Shown in pieces: positions 50,001 through 63,080 of a stretch of DNA of 64,000 nt (position 1 is its first letter; each line of letters opens with the position of its first letter). Source of the DNA: Rhynochetos jubatus (Eukaryota; Chordata; Aves; Eurypygiformes; Rhynochetidae); contig CM050648.1 of the NCBI GenBank assembly GCA_027574665.1, forward strand, positions 39,402,700 to 39,466,699, read 5' to 3'. The position numbers and the translations under genes are program-made. The notes beneath the pieces were generated by a model. The model was not told the DNA's origin. It searched no databases and saw only the letters and a program-made list of their open reading frames with translations.

Positions 50001-53000
50001 CTTTTGTAGGGATATGACTCCATGCTGGGCTCTGTTATACTTCATTAAACCGTAAGTTAAGAACAAAAAAGCAGTAAAGCAGCCACACCATGAATATTCA
50101 CAAGTTTCCTGCAAAAACTCAGGAGACTAGGAACTTTTTTGCATGCATATGCAAAAAAATATCAGCTCAGACCTTTATATGTATTATTCCCCTATAAACA
50201 CCATAATAACAAGAATATTTGTCCTTATATGTCCTACTCCTGTACACTATGGCGTATTATTGACTGGAAATTGAACAGCATAAATTGATCTCACAGCTGT
50301 TTGCATTCTTGTTGGTGGCTCTCATATTCCCAGAGCTACCATTTGGGAACTATCACTTTTCTGTCACTCGCTGCTCTCCTACAGAAGGTCTAATGAAGTA
50401 CGTAGGTCAACTTCCTGTCCTTGTCTTAGAGAGAAGAGCTAACAACTTTTCATGACCTGATCTGACTTTTATTGCTGTACGGACATAGTTACACACTTCA
50501 TCATATTAGAGAGAATTGGGTACATCACTGAGAAAACAAAAATACTGTGAAAGGACTTACAGAGATTAAAAACCTGAACGAGGTGGTTTTCTAAAGCTGA
50601 AGATTTAAATATGTGTAGCTATCTCATGACAACTACAAACTTTGTGAACAATAGTACCAATAGTTCTAGACTATTTCTATAATTTTAGTCCATTAATCCA
50701 ACATTAGGAATACAATACAGTAATCTCCCTGGTTGTCTTTATGTAAAGATCACTGCATGACTACGATATTATAACCTTTAAATCAAACAACTAACACAAA
50801 GTTCCCATAGATATTTCAAACCAGATACCATGAATAAACTGTCTGAAATTCGAAAGACTTGTGGGTACTGCCAACTTCTCTTGGGCTCTCTGTATATGAG
50901 AGCTATAACCAGCATAACTGGAGATGTGAAATACTGTAGCATCTGGTTTTAACCTACAACAAAAAGAACCTGCACTTTTGATTTTAAGTTCTGAAGTCAA
51001 AATGGAAATACTTAGTGACAGATATAAACATAGATACACGAATGTGTACAGATATAAATTTATACGCACTGACAAATTTATGCAATGTTTTCACAAGCTA
51101 TTTCCACACTAGCCAGTGACCTTCAGCTGCTCTGAAATGTTATTTAACAAATAATTTTAACATCAAATATCTCAATGAAAATATTTTTTAAAAATCACAG
51201 ATGGAGATTTTTTTTTCTTCTCATGGATTCTAAATTACCCTATACACATGTAAGCATAATGGTCTAGGATGACCAGTAAGTCAACAGAAAATTGCCTTCC
51301 AAAGTAGGAAAAAAGTTACACAACATCCAGAACAGCTTCCAGAACAACAGCCAGAAGCTGTGGTCTTCCCCTTTCACTGCAGATACAAAAAGGGGGGTAA
51401 AGGCAAAAGCCTATAAGTATTTCTTAATTAAAAAACAAACAAACAAACAAACAAAACAAAACACCACCACCACCACAACAGAAGTCTTCTATTTCAAGAG
51501 AAAGAATTTACTTGTAAATGCCCTTCCAAATTTTTCATGTCTTTAATAGAAAGTGTTGTGATACATGTCAGACAGCAGAACTGAAATCTGGAATCTGTGC
51601 TTGTATGGCACTGACAAGGCACTCCTTGTTGGTTTTACATTACACCAAACTCTCAAGCCATACTAACATTCAGCTCCTGAAGATGAGCCCTTTCTCCTCC
51701 CATTTTTCCAGTGCGTAGAGTTTTATTCTTTCCCCCAGCTATGGATATGAATCCCACATTACGTTCCACCGTTAACATTTTTGGATACCTCCAGTCATTT
51801 CTCCCCCCTCCCTCAATAGTTACTGACCAGCACTGATAGCTTGATCTCTGCTGCATAACATCACAAAGTTTAGCATCAAAAACTGATGAGGCTTGGTGAA
51901 AGAAGGCTTTGTATTAACTGCAGTTCACTGACTTCCCCCAAAAACCTGTCACTTGTGCCCCCATTTCAAATCCTTTCTTTATTGAGCCAGGATGCATATG
52001 CAGTCCTAGTCACAATGTGACTAGGGGCAGAAAACACTATTTAAACTTCACTTATTTCTATTTACATAGTCATTCCGGGATCATATATTCAAAGAGGGGA
52101 ACAACTTGATTCTTGCATGAAACTTTCAGTGATACAAGTGAAATTATATTACTGCACTCATAGTTCAATAAATAGGGATAAGGAAGTTAACTCTTAACCT
52201 CCTCCTCATCCTTAAAGTATGATGCCCACCAATGCACAGCAGTAGGAGGATAAAAGATAGCACAGGCTAGAAACTTGACCCTGAATATACAAATCACGTC
52301 TTCTACCGTAGGTCCAAATAACACACATCTTTTCTGTTAAGTACCCTCTAAAAGTGTAAAAGCTAAAAAAAAAAACCAACCAGAATTTTTTCATTGCCTT
52401 TCTCCTACTTGTCACTAGCCTGTAAGAGCTTCTCCTCGTTACACACACCAAAAAGGCCCTAGGAGGAATGTATTCTGCTCAAAGACAGTCTATGTATGAC
52501 CTATTTCCCTAGTGAGTGGGGGTTCCCATGCAGCAATTTAGATTACAAACCTACCCAAAGGGGACCTGTTTCTAAACACTGTACAATTTAACACTGGAAA
52601 CAATTCTTTTCCTCTGTGTCATGATATCCTGAGGGCTGGAGGTGTCTTTCTCCTCAGAAAGCTGCTGCTTTCAGAGCAGGTCAGCATCAGTTTTCACTCG
52701 TCCTCAAAAATGGCAAAAACACCACCACAACAAATGCAAATTTGTTATCCTTTCCCCTTCCCATAGTGACATGCAACATAGCCCTTCAGAAAAATATGCA
52801 AGTTCCAATCACTGGAGACATGATATTACGATGGAAAATTTACTAGAAACAGTTGGTGGGTGGAGTAGTTGGAGGTGCTGGCAGAAAAATCTTTTGTCAA
52901 CATGTTCCAAAATGCCAGGTTATACTTATTGCTTTCATTTCTAAGGTTTTGCTTCCTCGAGATACTGAAAAGATTTGATTTGCAGGGGATAAGTGTCCAA

Positions 53001-54007
53001 AACTTCAAGACTCAAGTCTGGAACAGACAGCACACAAATTGTTTTGAAATTTTTGTTGCTATATTTTAAAATTTCTGTAACTGTTGGTGTTGTTCCTGCA
53101 GAGCATGTCCATCCTATAGCTTGTATTTGACAGAATGTATCAGAGTTCTTCTTGACACACACCTCTGGCAGAGCGAATACCTTTCGGCAGCAGATGAAGA
53201 TGGAACAGAAAGCAGGCAGCAGAAGATAAAGGCAGCCTAACTTAAGTCCATGAAAATTAAGAAACCAGTCTTTCTGCAAAGCTATTAGACATGTTGGAGC
53301 ATTATTAAAAATCACCTGTCTTTTTCACCCTAGCACCAAGTATAAGATGACAATTCATTCCTGAAAAGCCTAACATGCCCAGTCATGAGGAGATGTCGCT
53401 GTCAGTAGTAGTTGATTACTTATTGTAGCATCATATGAAGGGTTTCAGTTTGTTTTAATGGAAGTAAAAAAAGGTGTATCTATTTACGCCTACAGATGTA
53501 ATGTATAATGGAAAAGAACTCTCTGTCTGGCTTACAAAGCACTTTGCACCTTATCAGCTACTGCTAAAATGCATTAAATAGCTCAAATAATGGTGCACAC
53601 TTGACCTGCATGGTGCCTCAGCATTTCTAATCATCTCCAATTTGTGTCTAAATACAAAACACAGTGTAATTATTGAACTACTAACTTCAGGTCCTTGGAG
53701 TATTGAAAAAAAGCAGCATATTAATTAGTTCCAACAATAAGCTTTGTGTACTTTCTAAAGTTCACCATGATATTAACATTAGAGTACGTGTTACGGTTTG
53801 TCTAAGCTTGAAAGTTTATTGTGCACTACAATCTTCCATTCAGGCTATTCTTATACATTGTGCATCCACAGTTTTGCTACAGCTGCAAAACTGTTGCACC
53901 CACACAAATCTCTAATTTTCCCATGTAAATATAAACTGTATTGGCAGTGATGCTAACAGCAAACCTCAGCACAACAACCGCAAATTACGGAATTTCTATT
54001 ATTACTG
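50001..54007. other. Unique sequence with simple repeats
   Basis: No gene is recognisable. A hairpin-forming TTTTTTGCAT-GCAT-ATGCAAAAAA lies at 50135-50158. A composite microsatellite (AAAC)n-(AAAAC)n-(CCA)n lies at about 51431-51475. The 124-codon minus frame at 52941-53315 has no family signature that I recognise. Confidence 0.55.
53560..53695. other. Candidate conserved non-coding element 3
   Basis: Complex AT-rich sequence with regulatory-looking words (AATGCATTAAATAGCTCAAAT, TTTCTAATCATCTCCAATTT, GTGTAATTATTGAAC). No repeat or coding signal. Inference from texture only. Confidence 0.2.
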
Positions 54008-54608
54008 TGTGTCATGGTTTAGCCCCTATCAGCAACCAAGCACCACACAGCCGCTCATTCACCTCCCCCTCTCCCAGTGGGATGGGGGAGAGGATCTGAG
54101 GAAAAAGATAAGAGAACTTGTGGGTAGAGATAAGAAAAGTTTAATAATTTAATAAGTGAAATAAAATAATTATATAATAATACTACTAAGACATATAATA
54201 AGACTTAATGAAAATGCTACTAATAATTATAATAATGATAATGGCATGTAAATTTTTAAATGAAAAAAAGGGAAGGAAAACAAAAGGATACAAACGCTCA
54301 CCACCAGCAGGCTGATGCTCAGACCATCCTTGAGCAGCGATTTCCCTCCCAGCTAACTCCCCCAACTATATACTGAGCATGACATTCGATGGCAAGAAAT
54401 ATCTCTTTGGTTAGTTCAGGTCAGCTGTCCTGGCTGTGTCCCCTTACAGCTTCTTGTAGAGAAGGAACATAGGGACAGTATCAGAAACTGCAAAGTCCTT
54501 GACTTGATATAAACATTGCTTAGCAACAACTAAAACCAGAATCCAAAACATAGCCTCATACTAGCTACTGTGAGGAAAATTAACTCCATTCCAACTGAAC
54601 TCAGCACA
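54008..54608 (-). mobile_element. Solo LTR E, avian ERVL-like endogenous retrovirus
   Basis: In minus sense it starts TGTGCTGAGTTCAGTTGGAA followed by TGGAGTTAATTTTCCTCACA, matching the well-known avian LTR 5' end with GAGTTAATTTTC and AGCTAGTATG. It carries GGACAGCTGACCTGAACTAA, CATGCTCAGTATATAGTTGG (a promoter-like region) and ends GGGGCTAAACCATGACA. No viral internal sequence adjoins it. The flanks TACTG (54003-54007) and TTCTG (54609-54613) match at 4 of 5 bases, so the target duplication may be decayed. It is AT-rich around 54140-54245 and shares only terminal motifs with B and C, so it is a different, older subfamily. Confidence 0.85.
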
Positions 54609-57439
54609 TTCTGGTAGTTTTTGGTATTCCTCAGCCTTTGGAATTTGGATCAGATTCCCACAACCCCTAGCCTTTACACAGAAGAACTGAAGGTTACCAT
54701 CATTTTTAAACTGCTGTTGAGCAGTATGGTGTAAACAGAGAGTTCCCTGTTCCTCAATGCAAGTAACACAACCCAGGAGTGACAGAGCCTGGTAGCTTGC
54801 AGTGCTTTGCAAGGCAGCAGTAGCAGGGGAAGGCTGTAGACTGTGAGGGTGGTTCCACTGCTGCCCCAGCATTTTCACAACTCTCATCAAATTCCTTCGC
54901 TTTCCTGTAGACTAGGGCCATGCAAAAACTATGAAGAAGGTAACCTCATTTGATGTGATGATAACTGTTCACCTATTTTGGCATCCCACTGACTCTCTAC
55001 AGTTAGAACAAAAGACAGCAAGGAAGTCCTAGATTCAGTATAAGAAAGAGAAGCTAAAACAATGTCTATTTTGCAACTGGTATGCAATGACGCCAGGCAC
55101 AAGCTAGAATTACAAAAAGGGTACTCACAGAAGTTGTGAAAGCAGATGAGCAAGTCTGGATCTGAAGTACAGCAGTTAATAAAAGGGATGTTAATATCAC
55201 CAGAAGCAAGACAGGAGTTTTGAAATGGGGCTGTATCTACACCTACCTTACAGAACAATTTCTTCCAAATTCAAGCATTTGTTTCCAAAAATGTAAATAA
55301 AAGAAGAAAATGTAAATAAAAAATTCATGTTCAACAGCTCTGCACCTTCCAGTTCTTTTTCATAGTTACTTGGCAACTTAACCTGCCTTGCTCTTAAGTA
55401 GTTATTCCTCAGTCTTTATAAAAATATTCCTATGAGCACTTTCAGATGTGAATGAGTGATAAAAAATAAAATGGTTCCTTTTTTTGGCAAATTAGGTGCA
55501 TTTCATACTGGCCATAAGGCTGGAACAGAATACCCCTCTCTAACAAATCAACTAATGAAGCTTACACAAAGACATCTCCTATTAGTTTAGGATCCCCTCT
55601 AGGCTGCCCTCGGCTTTGGGAAGGTAGCACTGCAGAATAAAGATGAAAAATGACTCACACAACTTTTCTTGTATTTGTAATTCAAGCAAACCACATCTAT
55701 CCTAAACTGACTGGCCCATCTGTGTTTGGAAGAGACGGTGATAAAAAGTGTTGATAAAGTCACTAGCTTTCTCAAAAAATCCATCTAAATACCACTTCCA
55801 CATGAGGGCAGAAAGGAAGACAAGGTAAACTGCAGAAAAGGATACGTTTCCAGCAGAAAGAGTCCCATTTGGGAGTGCGAATGACATTTGCTGCTTCTCA
55901 AAAGCAACGGACTGGTTCATAATTGGGTTGAGCGTGTAAGGGTGGTAGTGAAAGGATGGAATTCTAGTAAACTTTGTAGGTGGACACGTACATATCATCC
56001 TACTGAACACTCTGCGGTTCTCTCATCCACACTCAGAGCTTTTGGGGAGACATAGAAAAGCAAATGGGACAGATAAAAATAAGTAATCACATGGACAGCA
56101 ACATACAATTTAATTACTGAATTTATCAGATGTCCCAGTTAGGGAATACACAAGAGTTACCTGAAAAATGCTGGGAAAAGCCCAGGTGCTCAGGCAATTA
56201 ATCATACAACAAAGAGGAATTACCATGCTTACCATACACAATGGCACTTTATATCCAAACACAAACCTAAATACTTTGTGCTCATGTGAGAGAAGAATGT
56301 TGACTACAGCATCTACCCAACAGCCAGTAAGTGTCGTATATCTCATTCTCCCGCTTGGCCAAGGATGGGTTTTAAATCTAGGCTTATGGGAATAGCTCAG
56401 TCCCAAAAGGTACCAAGCATCACCTCATGCTGAGCATCTTGAACATTAGCTGATTTCACCAAAAATCAATGACTCTTGATGATGAAGTCAGCAAAAACTG
56501 AGTCTCCTCAGCACAGCTGAGATGGCACCCACAAACTGTACGATCAATGTTATCTTCAGCAAAAAAGACATCAACACCCCAAGTCTGTTATCCAGTTATT
56601 GCTTATAGGAAATGGAGGACTGATGAATTCTTATTTTTCTTAAAAACTGGGAAGGGAAACCACACCATGTGCTCTACAGCAAATGGAAGAAGTGTACTGT
56701 CATCAAAGGCAGAAGTCTGTGCTTCTATATTTATATTTACTTTAATGGGAAGCAAATATAATTGATCAACTATGCTTGATCTGTTGGTGAACTGTTCATT
56801 AAAAAAAAAACACTCTACATAAAACTGACCATAACAAGTAATTCAGCCCTCTCCTGGATTAATACAATTTTGATTCTTATCATCAAGGTTGCTCTCAAAT
56901 AATTTGGGTCAAACTCCTGCCAAGTTCCTGGTATTGAAAACTATTTTCCAATTCAGCTAACATAGATTTAAAGTGATTGCTAGACACTTTGTCACCCTTT
57001 TTTTAAAAAGTCACCTTGAATGTCACAGATAAGCCATTCTGATTTTCTTGACTCACCAACAGTTCTCAGTGGTATTAACAATATAGAAATTAAAGCTGGA
57101 AAACATACCGCAGACCAAGAGTTGCAAGTATTCAAAGTGGAAAACAAAAAGTCACTAACAGAATCCTCGCCCTTTTTAAATCTGTTCTGTCATTTTACTA
57201 GGCTGAGACAGCTATCTAATGTCTTCACTAGATGTGTCTTCCAGTCTTGGATGTCCTCCAGTATCAGGCTGCATTGAAATTCTGTGCAAATTCCAGAGAC
57301 CACAGAAAAGCTATGTGCTCTTACAACCTCATTTGTTGATATTCCAACTAGAAGTAAAAGCGACTGAATCTGGCTGCAAACCCAAAACATATCCACATAG
57401 ATGACATTTAGGTCTTCTTTAGTGGAAAAAATTAACATT
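54609..57439. other. Unique sequence, no gene seen
   Basis: No recognisable exon. Two 109-codon minus frames (54561-54890 and 54929-55258) lack any motif. The first also overlaps the start of LTR E. Confidence 0.55.
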
Positions 57440-57560
57440 TTACATTCAAATTAGCATAGGTGGTTGTGAGAAAGGTAATTACACTATTAATTAATACCTG
57501 TCAAGCTGCCAATAATGCTAATTTGATATAGGTTACTCAATGACTGGCTTTCTCTGTACT
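57440..57560. other. Candidate conserved non-coding element 4
   Basis: Dense homeodomain-like and POU-like words occur in non-repetitive sequence (AAATTAGCATAGG, AAAGGTAATTACACTATTAA, TTAATACCTGTCAAGC, AATAATGCTAATTTGATA). This is the most enhancer-like stretch by eye in the window, but conservation cannot be judged from one sequence. Confidence 0.3.
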
Positions 57561-60500
57561 GGTAAAGAGTGATTGCAAATCTCCTTTGGTCATTTCTAAA
57601 TCCTGTAGGAGTAAATTCCTTAAAAGGCCCAAGACAGTTCATGCTAAGACCTCAGATGTTAAAGAGCTTGTCAAGTGCCTTCCTAGGAATTATTACAGGG
57701 GGAGAAGATGTGATATTTCAGTAAAAAATGTATGACAGGAAAGGAAACAATTGCAGAATTAAAAATAAGAGTTTTGAAAATATTACTCTTCGGCAGGTGT
57801 ATCCCATTTCCTGATACGTGATCCATGGGGTAAGTTTATTTGATTTTTAGAAAGGCACAGATCAAACTCTCATCTCATTCAGCTCACTGGTGAATCCTAA
57901 GCCTGGTCTCCCATCTGTTTTCTATCATCATCGCTTGCAGCTTCTCCTGACACCTCTGCAGAACACTCCTCATGAACAAAGCCGGAGGGAAGGTGACTCT
58001 CCAGCTTCAACTCTTTCTAAACAGGCTGCTGTAGGACTGACTGACAACCCAAGACAACTGTTGACTCTGGTAATACATTCTTTTCAGCTCTGTGACAAGG
58101 GACATAGGCAGGCTGTGCCATGCAGACTGTGGCTGTTATGATACCTTCTCTTTCATCAAGCTCCTCAACGGAAAAGAAGCAGAGTAACTCTCTGCCACCA
58201 GATCATGAAAATGAAAACCTCTGGGAGTTTCTTTGTCCAGCAGCCTCCCAGCACCAGCACCAAGGAAGAGCCGTGATCCCAGCCCTGTGGAAGGGAGGGG
58301 GATTCAAACTGCTTCCATGAATGCAGTCTGCACAAGAATAAAAAGCTCTGTTATAAGAGAAGAGCATCAGGACTGCATGGATAGGTCACACTACAGGGAG
58401 GTTTGTCATGTCTGCACTGGATTTTACTAACTGCACATTATGTCAAGCCTTGGCAGCAGAGCATGACAGCGTGGCTGCCTCCGTCAGACCAGCAAGAGCT
58501 AAGCTAATACTGTATTTACTATATTTACAAGTAAAATTCACAATATTCTCAAAGAAATTGGTTTTTTGTTGATGGTACCAAGAATAAGGTGGGCCATCAT
58601 CTCTTCCTGTAGCTAAAAACCCAAACATAAGTGTTTCTTTGCGCCTGTGCCCAGTGAACACGAAAGGAGTTACTCGACTGCAGAGGAAGCAGTTGTCCTC
58701 ATCTCCTGTGACTGGCAGCTTTGGCTTGCCTATTCACTGGACAAAACAGGCTAGTCATTCCACATTTGTTTAGCTACAGGAGAAGAGCTTCGAAGGCATG
58801 AAGATTGCCTTTGCACCCTCCAGGAGGCAAAGACCCCTCAAATGTGACTGTCAGCTGAATTTTACAAGAAGAAAAGAGGAATGATCTGAACCGGAAAAGA
58901 TTTGGTGGACTGGGGTTTGTTTAACCTTTATATAAAGTCTGAGCCAAAGGTAATAATCAGTGATTTAAGTCAGAAATATCTGAAATCAAATTTTCTATTC
59001 TCCCTACTTACACATTAAAACACTTGTTCTTGCTTTGCAGCAGACATGAGAAGATCCTTCTGGTGGAGGTTTTTCCTACCTCTCCAAAATGACTTAACTT
59101 TCAATCGACAGACAGAGTTCAGTTTTTTAACTGCATCATTTCACTCTCATTTTTACCAGTATTGGTTTATTTATGTTTCTAGAGGGACTTTTCCAACTAA
59201 TTTTATTTGGACTGAGAAATAAGAGAAGTACACTGCTGCTTCCTCAGATTTCTCAAAAGAAAACCACCTCAATTCCACAACAATTTTGCTGCTTGCTTGT
59301 TTTGTTTATGACTTTTTTAAACATTTAAAAATAAAGGAAAACAATGTCTGAAACTAGGGGTTCATTAGGCAACAGAGCAGAACCATATACAGCTAAGATG
59401 TTAAAGTGTCCCACCTGTCACTGGGTTTGAGAACACCGTGGAAGATAACATTGAACTTAGTGAGATGTCATTCAAAGAACTCCATTAGTATACTAAAATA
59501 GGTTTGTCTACTGGCTCTGTTTGCCAGCTACAGTGCATTAAATGTCATTTAACCATTCTAATAAATTCAGGCTTGTGGGTGCAATTGGTAAGCAGGAGAA
59601 TGGAATAAACTGGTATAATAGATGGATCAATAGACAATACAAAGATGTAACAAGCAGTTAATGTCTTGAGGATGGAACCAGTATGAAAAGTCATTATTAA
59701 TTGTTTTCAAATTTTAGCATTCAAAAAATGATCCTCTGAAGTAATAGTTAATTTATTGTATGCTGCTACAAGTCTGTTAAATTTCAAATGAGTTCCTGCA
59801 AGAATTTATTTAGCAAGATGAAGAAAACATTTGCAAACACAGATGAAGTTGCTCCTGTGTCAGACGTTAACTTGTAACAAGATCATTAGTGCTGTGCTTT
59901 AAAGACAAACTGAGTATTTCCTGGGATTTTCTGGCTCCCGTGAAAGAAGAGAGCACAGCAAGAAATTGCATTGTGTACCGTCAATGTTGATACAGTTTAT
60001 CACGAGATTTATATTTTCACAGCTCACTTGCCTACAAATAAATATTTCCAAATGAAATGTTTTCTGTGGTGTACCCCAATTTGTTTTCAGAATAGCTAAG
60101 CCTGTTAAAAGAAGAATTACCTTCAGTTATGGTGCCTGTAGGCAAACTCAGTACACAAACACTGGCCAATGCACCTATAGCCGCAGCAGCTGGAGCTCTT
60201 TTGCGGGTCACTACAGCCAGCAACAGTGCATGGCATTGTCACATGTCATGCCACTCATCTGCAAAGCTTCTGCCACCAAGTGAACAGGCACTGCACGTTG
60301 GTTTTAAACGTGCTTTGCTAAGCTGCCACCTAGTCTTGGATTTTAAGCCTCCTAACAGATTTCCCTGGCACAGTAAGAATTACCTGCAATTCTTTAGATG
60401 AGGGCAGAATCAAACTTTAGAGAAATTTAATGACAGCCAAATAAAAAAATCCTGCTGGCTCCATCAGAACAGGGCACAGAACTCTTGACTGCAGAGACAC

Positions 60501-62840
60501 TGCTCTCGAGAAAGATGCTCTTACTCAAAAATCAAACCACACACCCCAGTAAAGGTAGATATCAAATGGGCACATGGACTTGCTGAGAACCCAGTCCATT
60601 TCTTTCTACTTTATTTCTGAAAGATGGTACAGCAGCAAGAGACACAAGAATGGTAAGAAACTGGCAGTGAATAACAGTACTCAAGTCCTTAGGCTTGGAG
60701 AGAAACATCTGATCGGGCAGCAGTGCCTTCTTTCTACAGCTGATGCAAAGTGTTGATGTTACATCTCCCTAATCGGACAACAGTTGCATATTCTGAAAAT
60801 CATCAGGCAAGGGGCTTATGTTCTACAGTGACAAGCATAAAGCCAAGGTTCTGCCTGTTTCCCGCCTTTTTTGCAGCTCTTGCTCACATGTGCAGACGGG
60901 GAACGCAACCACACTGCAGAGGCTGCTCTGCCTCCTTCCCTGGGGGTGGACAGGCTTGGCCATGAACTGGCCCACAGCTTGCCCAGCTTCAAGGAAGTGC
61001 TCACATACCTTTTTCTGACCACACTGTCTTCATTTTCAGTGAAGGAATGGCTAATGCCATGAAAAATCCTTTCCCTATACGTTCAGCCCCTGAAAAGCCA
61101 CACTTTTTATATTCTACTGTAAATTTGGAAGAGGGAACCGAACCTTACTTCCCAAAAATTTTGCAAAAACCACTGAAAATTTGCAGATTTCAAAATTAGG
61201 GAAAATAATCTAGGCAAAACACCACAGCAATTTCAATTTTTTTTTTTCCCCCAAAGAGACCTCACCTGCTCATTAATTTGCTAGGCTCCCCGTAATTTAT
61301 GTCATAAACCCTATAAAGGGAGCGCCAGGTTTCTTCACTATTTGCATACAAAATGCAAAGCAAGACCCAGATTTATACAAGCTCCTAAATATCACTACAA
61401 AAACAAAAATAATACCAATAGTAATAATACATCTTCTCAGTGACACCAGCTTTTGTGTTTAACTCTCCCCTTTGGGGAATATACACTAGGAAAATTATAA
61501 GAAAAGTGGCCCAGTGTCTCCATTATGGCTAAGTACTTTTCTCAGGCAGAACCATAATCTGTGAACTAGGTAATTATTTCAGGAAGGTCTTTTTTTTCCA
61601 CACATTTGTTCAGTGAGTGAACAATGTTGAAATAAGTAGGTTTGAGATTAATTATTTTTCTCAGGAGCCCCAGCAGGATTCAGTGGGAGGTCTGTTGCAG
61701 TGGTTTCATTAACCGCTTTGAGGATTTGTGATCTGAATTTACTATTCAGGGTTACCAAAAGTGTGAAATATAGACGACCTTCCACAGGTTTTTAAAGAAA
61801 TTAAATGGAGCATGTGCAAATTTGGCACAAAAGAAAGGAATGACATGCAACTGAGGAGAAGTGCTTCCCTGGATTTTTCTTTTGTTGAGACAGAGGGAAA
61901 TGAAGCACCCCCTCTCTGACATCCACACAGTCACTACCTGCACTGTGACTTTCATCTGAGTGTTTCTCTTTGTATGCAGAAAGAGAAAGTTTAATATGTC
62001 TCTACATGGAAACAGCAAGCACGTATGGATGGCTTCACTCCTATTATCCAAGGTAAGCATGCCAGCAAGTGCAGCTTCTCATTTCTACTGGTGGGCACAT
62101 ACACTGCCTGTGTAGCTCTTTTCATAAAAAGTAAGCATATGAAACATGTGATTATTTTGAAAATAATAAGCAGATTCAATGAGTGGCCTAGTCCCAGAGC
62201 CTAACTCAACTCCCATTTTTTCCAGGTATGGTTTGGCTGGTTCTGTAACACCAGGTTTGAATCCTGCTTCCTCTCCACTTCTTCCATGAGCCTTTCTGAA
62301 AACTGCCTTCTCTCTTAAAAATTACTGAAAGCAGCAAAGCAGCAGCTACCAGTTTTTATGTAAATTAATTCAGTATTATGATTGCAATTTCCACAACCCC
62401 TCCTATTGGACTGGAATATACTCTCATTTTAATGGTCCACAGTGATGTTACCCCTTTCTTGAAGCATCATCCCTGCACTTTAACATGTTGCTTCACCTTT
62501 CCATTCTTCTAACAGAAGGACAAAAAAGAACAATGGAAAAATCAATTGCCAACCAATAAAGCAAGTCTCCTGTGTGTAAATACCAGCAAAAGCACAGTAT
62601 GCTACTCAACCCACATAAGAGTTATTCTAGAATTGCAGCTGAGAGCACAAGCAAAGATACTACAATGAGATACAATAAAACAAGGTGGAATTATAGAAGA
62701 GCCTAATTTATCATAAAAGGAATGTTTACAAAGTTCCATTAGTCTACCATTAGACGCTGGGCATCCTCTGTGAAACAAAAGTTCATCTTTGTTGTTGAAT
62801 TTTGCCAGACATTTACATTTACCTTCGGATATGCACACTC
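57561..62840. other. Unique sequence, no gene seen
   Basis: About 5.3 kb without recognisable exons or elements. A polypyrimidine-AG (TTTCCCGCCTTTTTTGCAG) ending near 60875 precedes a GC-richer patch to about 61060 whose frames have no recognisable motif. A T9-rich run lies at about 61240-61250. Confidence 0.55.
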
Positions 62841-63080
62841 AGAATCATACAATCATAAAATCATTGAGGTTGGAAAAGACCTTTAAAATCATCGAGTCCA
62901 ACCATAAATGTAGCACTGTCGAATCCACCACTAAACCACATCCCTAAGTGCCACATCTACACATCTTTTAAATACCTCCAGGAATGGTGGCTTCACCACT
63001 TCCCTGGGCAGCCTGTATCAATGCCTGACAGCCCTTTCAGTGAAGACATTATTCCTAATATCCAATCTGAACCTCCCCTG
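62841..63080 (-). mobile_element. CR1 LINE 3' fragment, diverged subfamily
   Basis: The plus strand begins AGAATCATACAATCATAAAA and then TCATTGAGGTTGGAAAAGAC, the reverse of a CR1 tail and 3' UTR. It continues with TCATCGAGTCCAACC and the ORF2-end region (CTTCCCTGGGCAGCCTGTAT, CAGTGAAGACATTATTCCTA). The TTGAGGTTGGAAAAGAC variant differs from the other copies here (TTTGGGTTGGAAGGGAC), which points to a different CR1 subfamily. It is truncated at its 5' end near 63080. Confidence 0.93.

Noticed and set aside
36575-57520. Recurrent ATGCTAAT in several enhancer-like stretches (about 19950, 36577, 57455, 57515)
   Set aside because: In AT-rich DNA of this length several copies of this 8-mer are expected on the two strands. 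Not significant by itself.
60857-61062. Possible coding exon after a good polypyrimidine-AG
   Set aside because: The 63-codon frame has no recognisable protein similarity and no clear donor follows.
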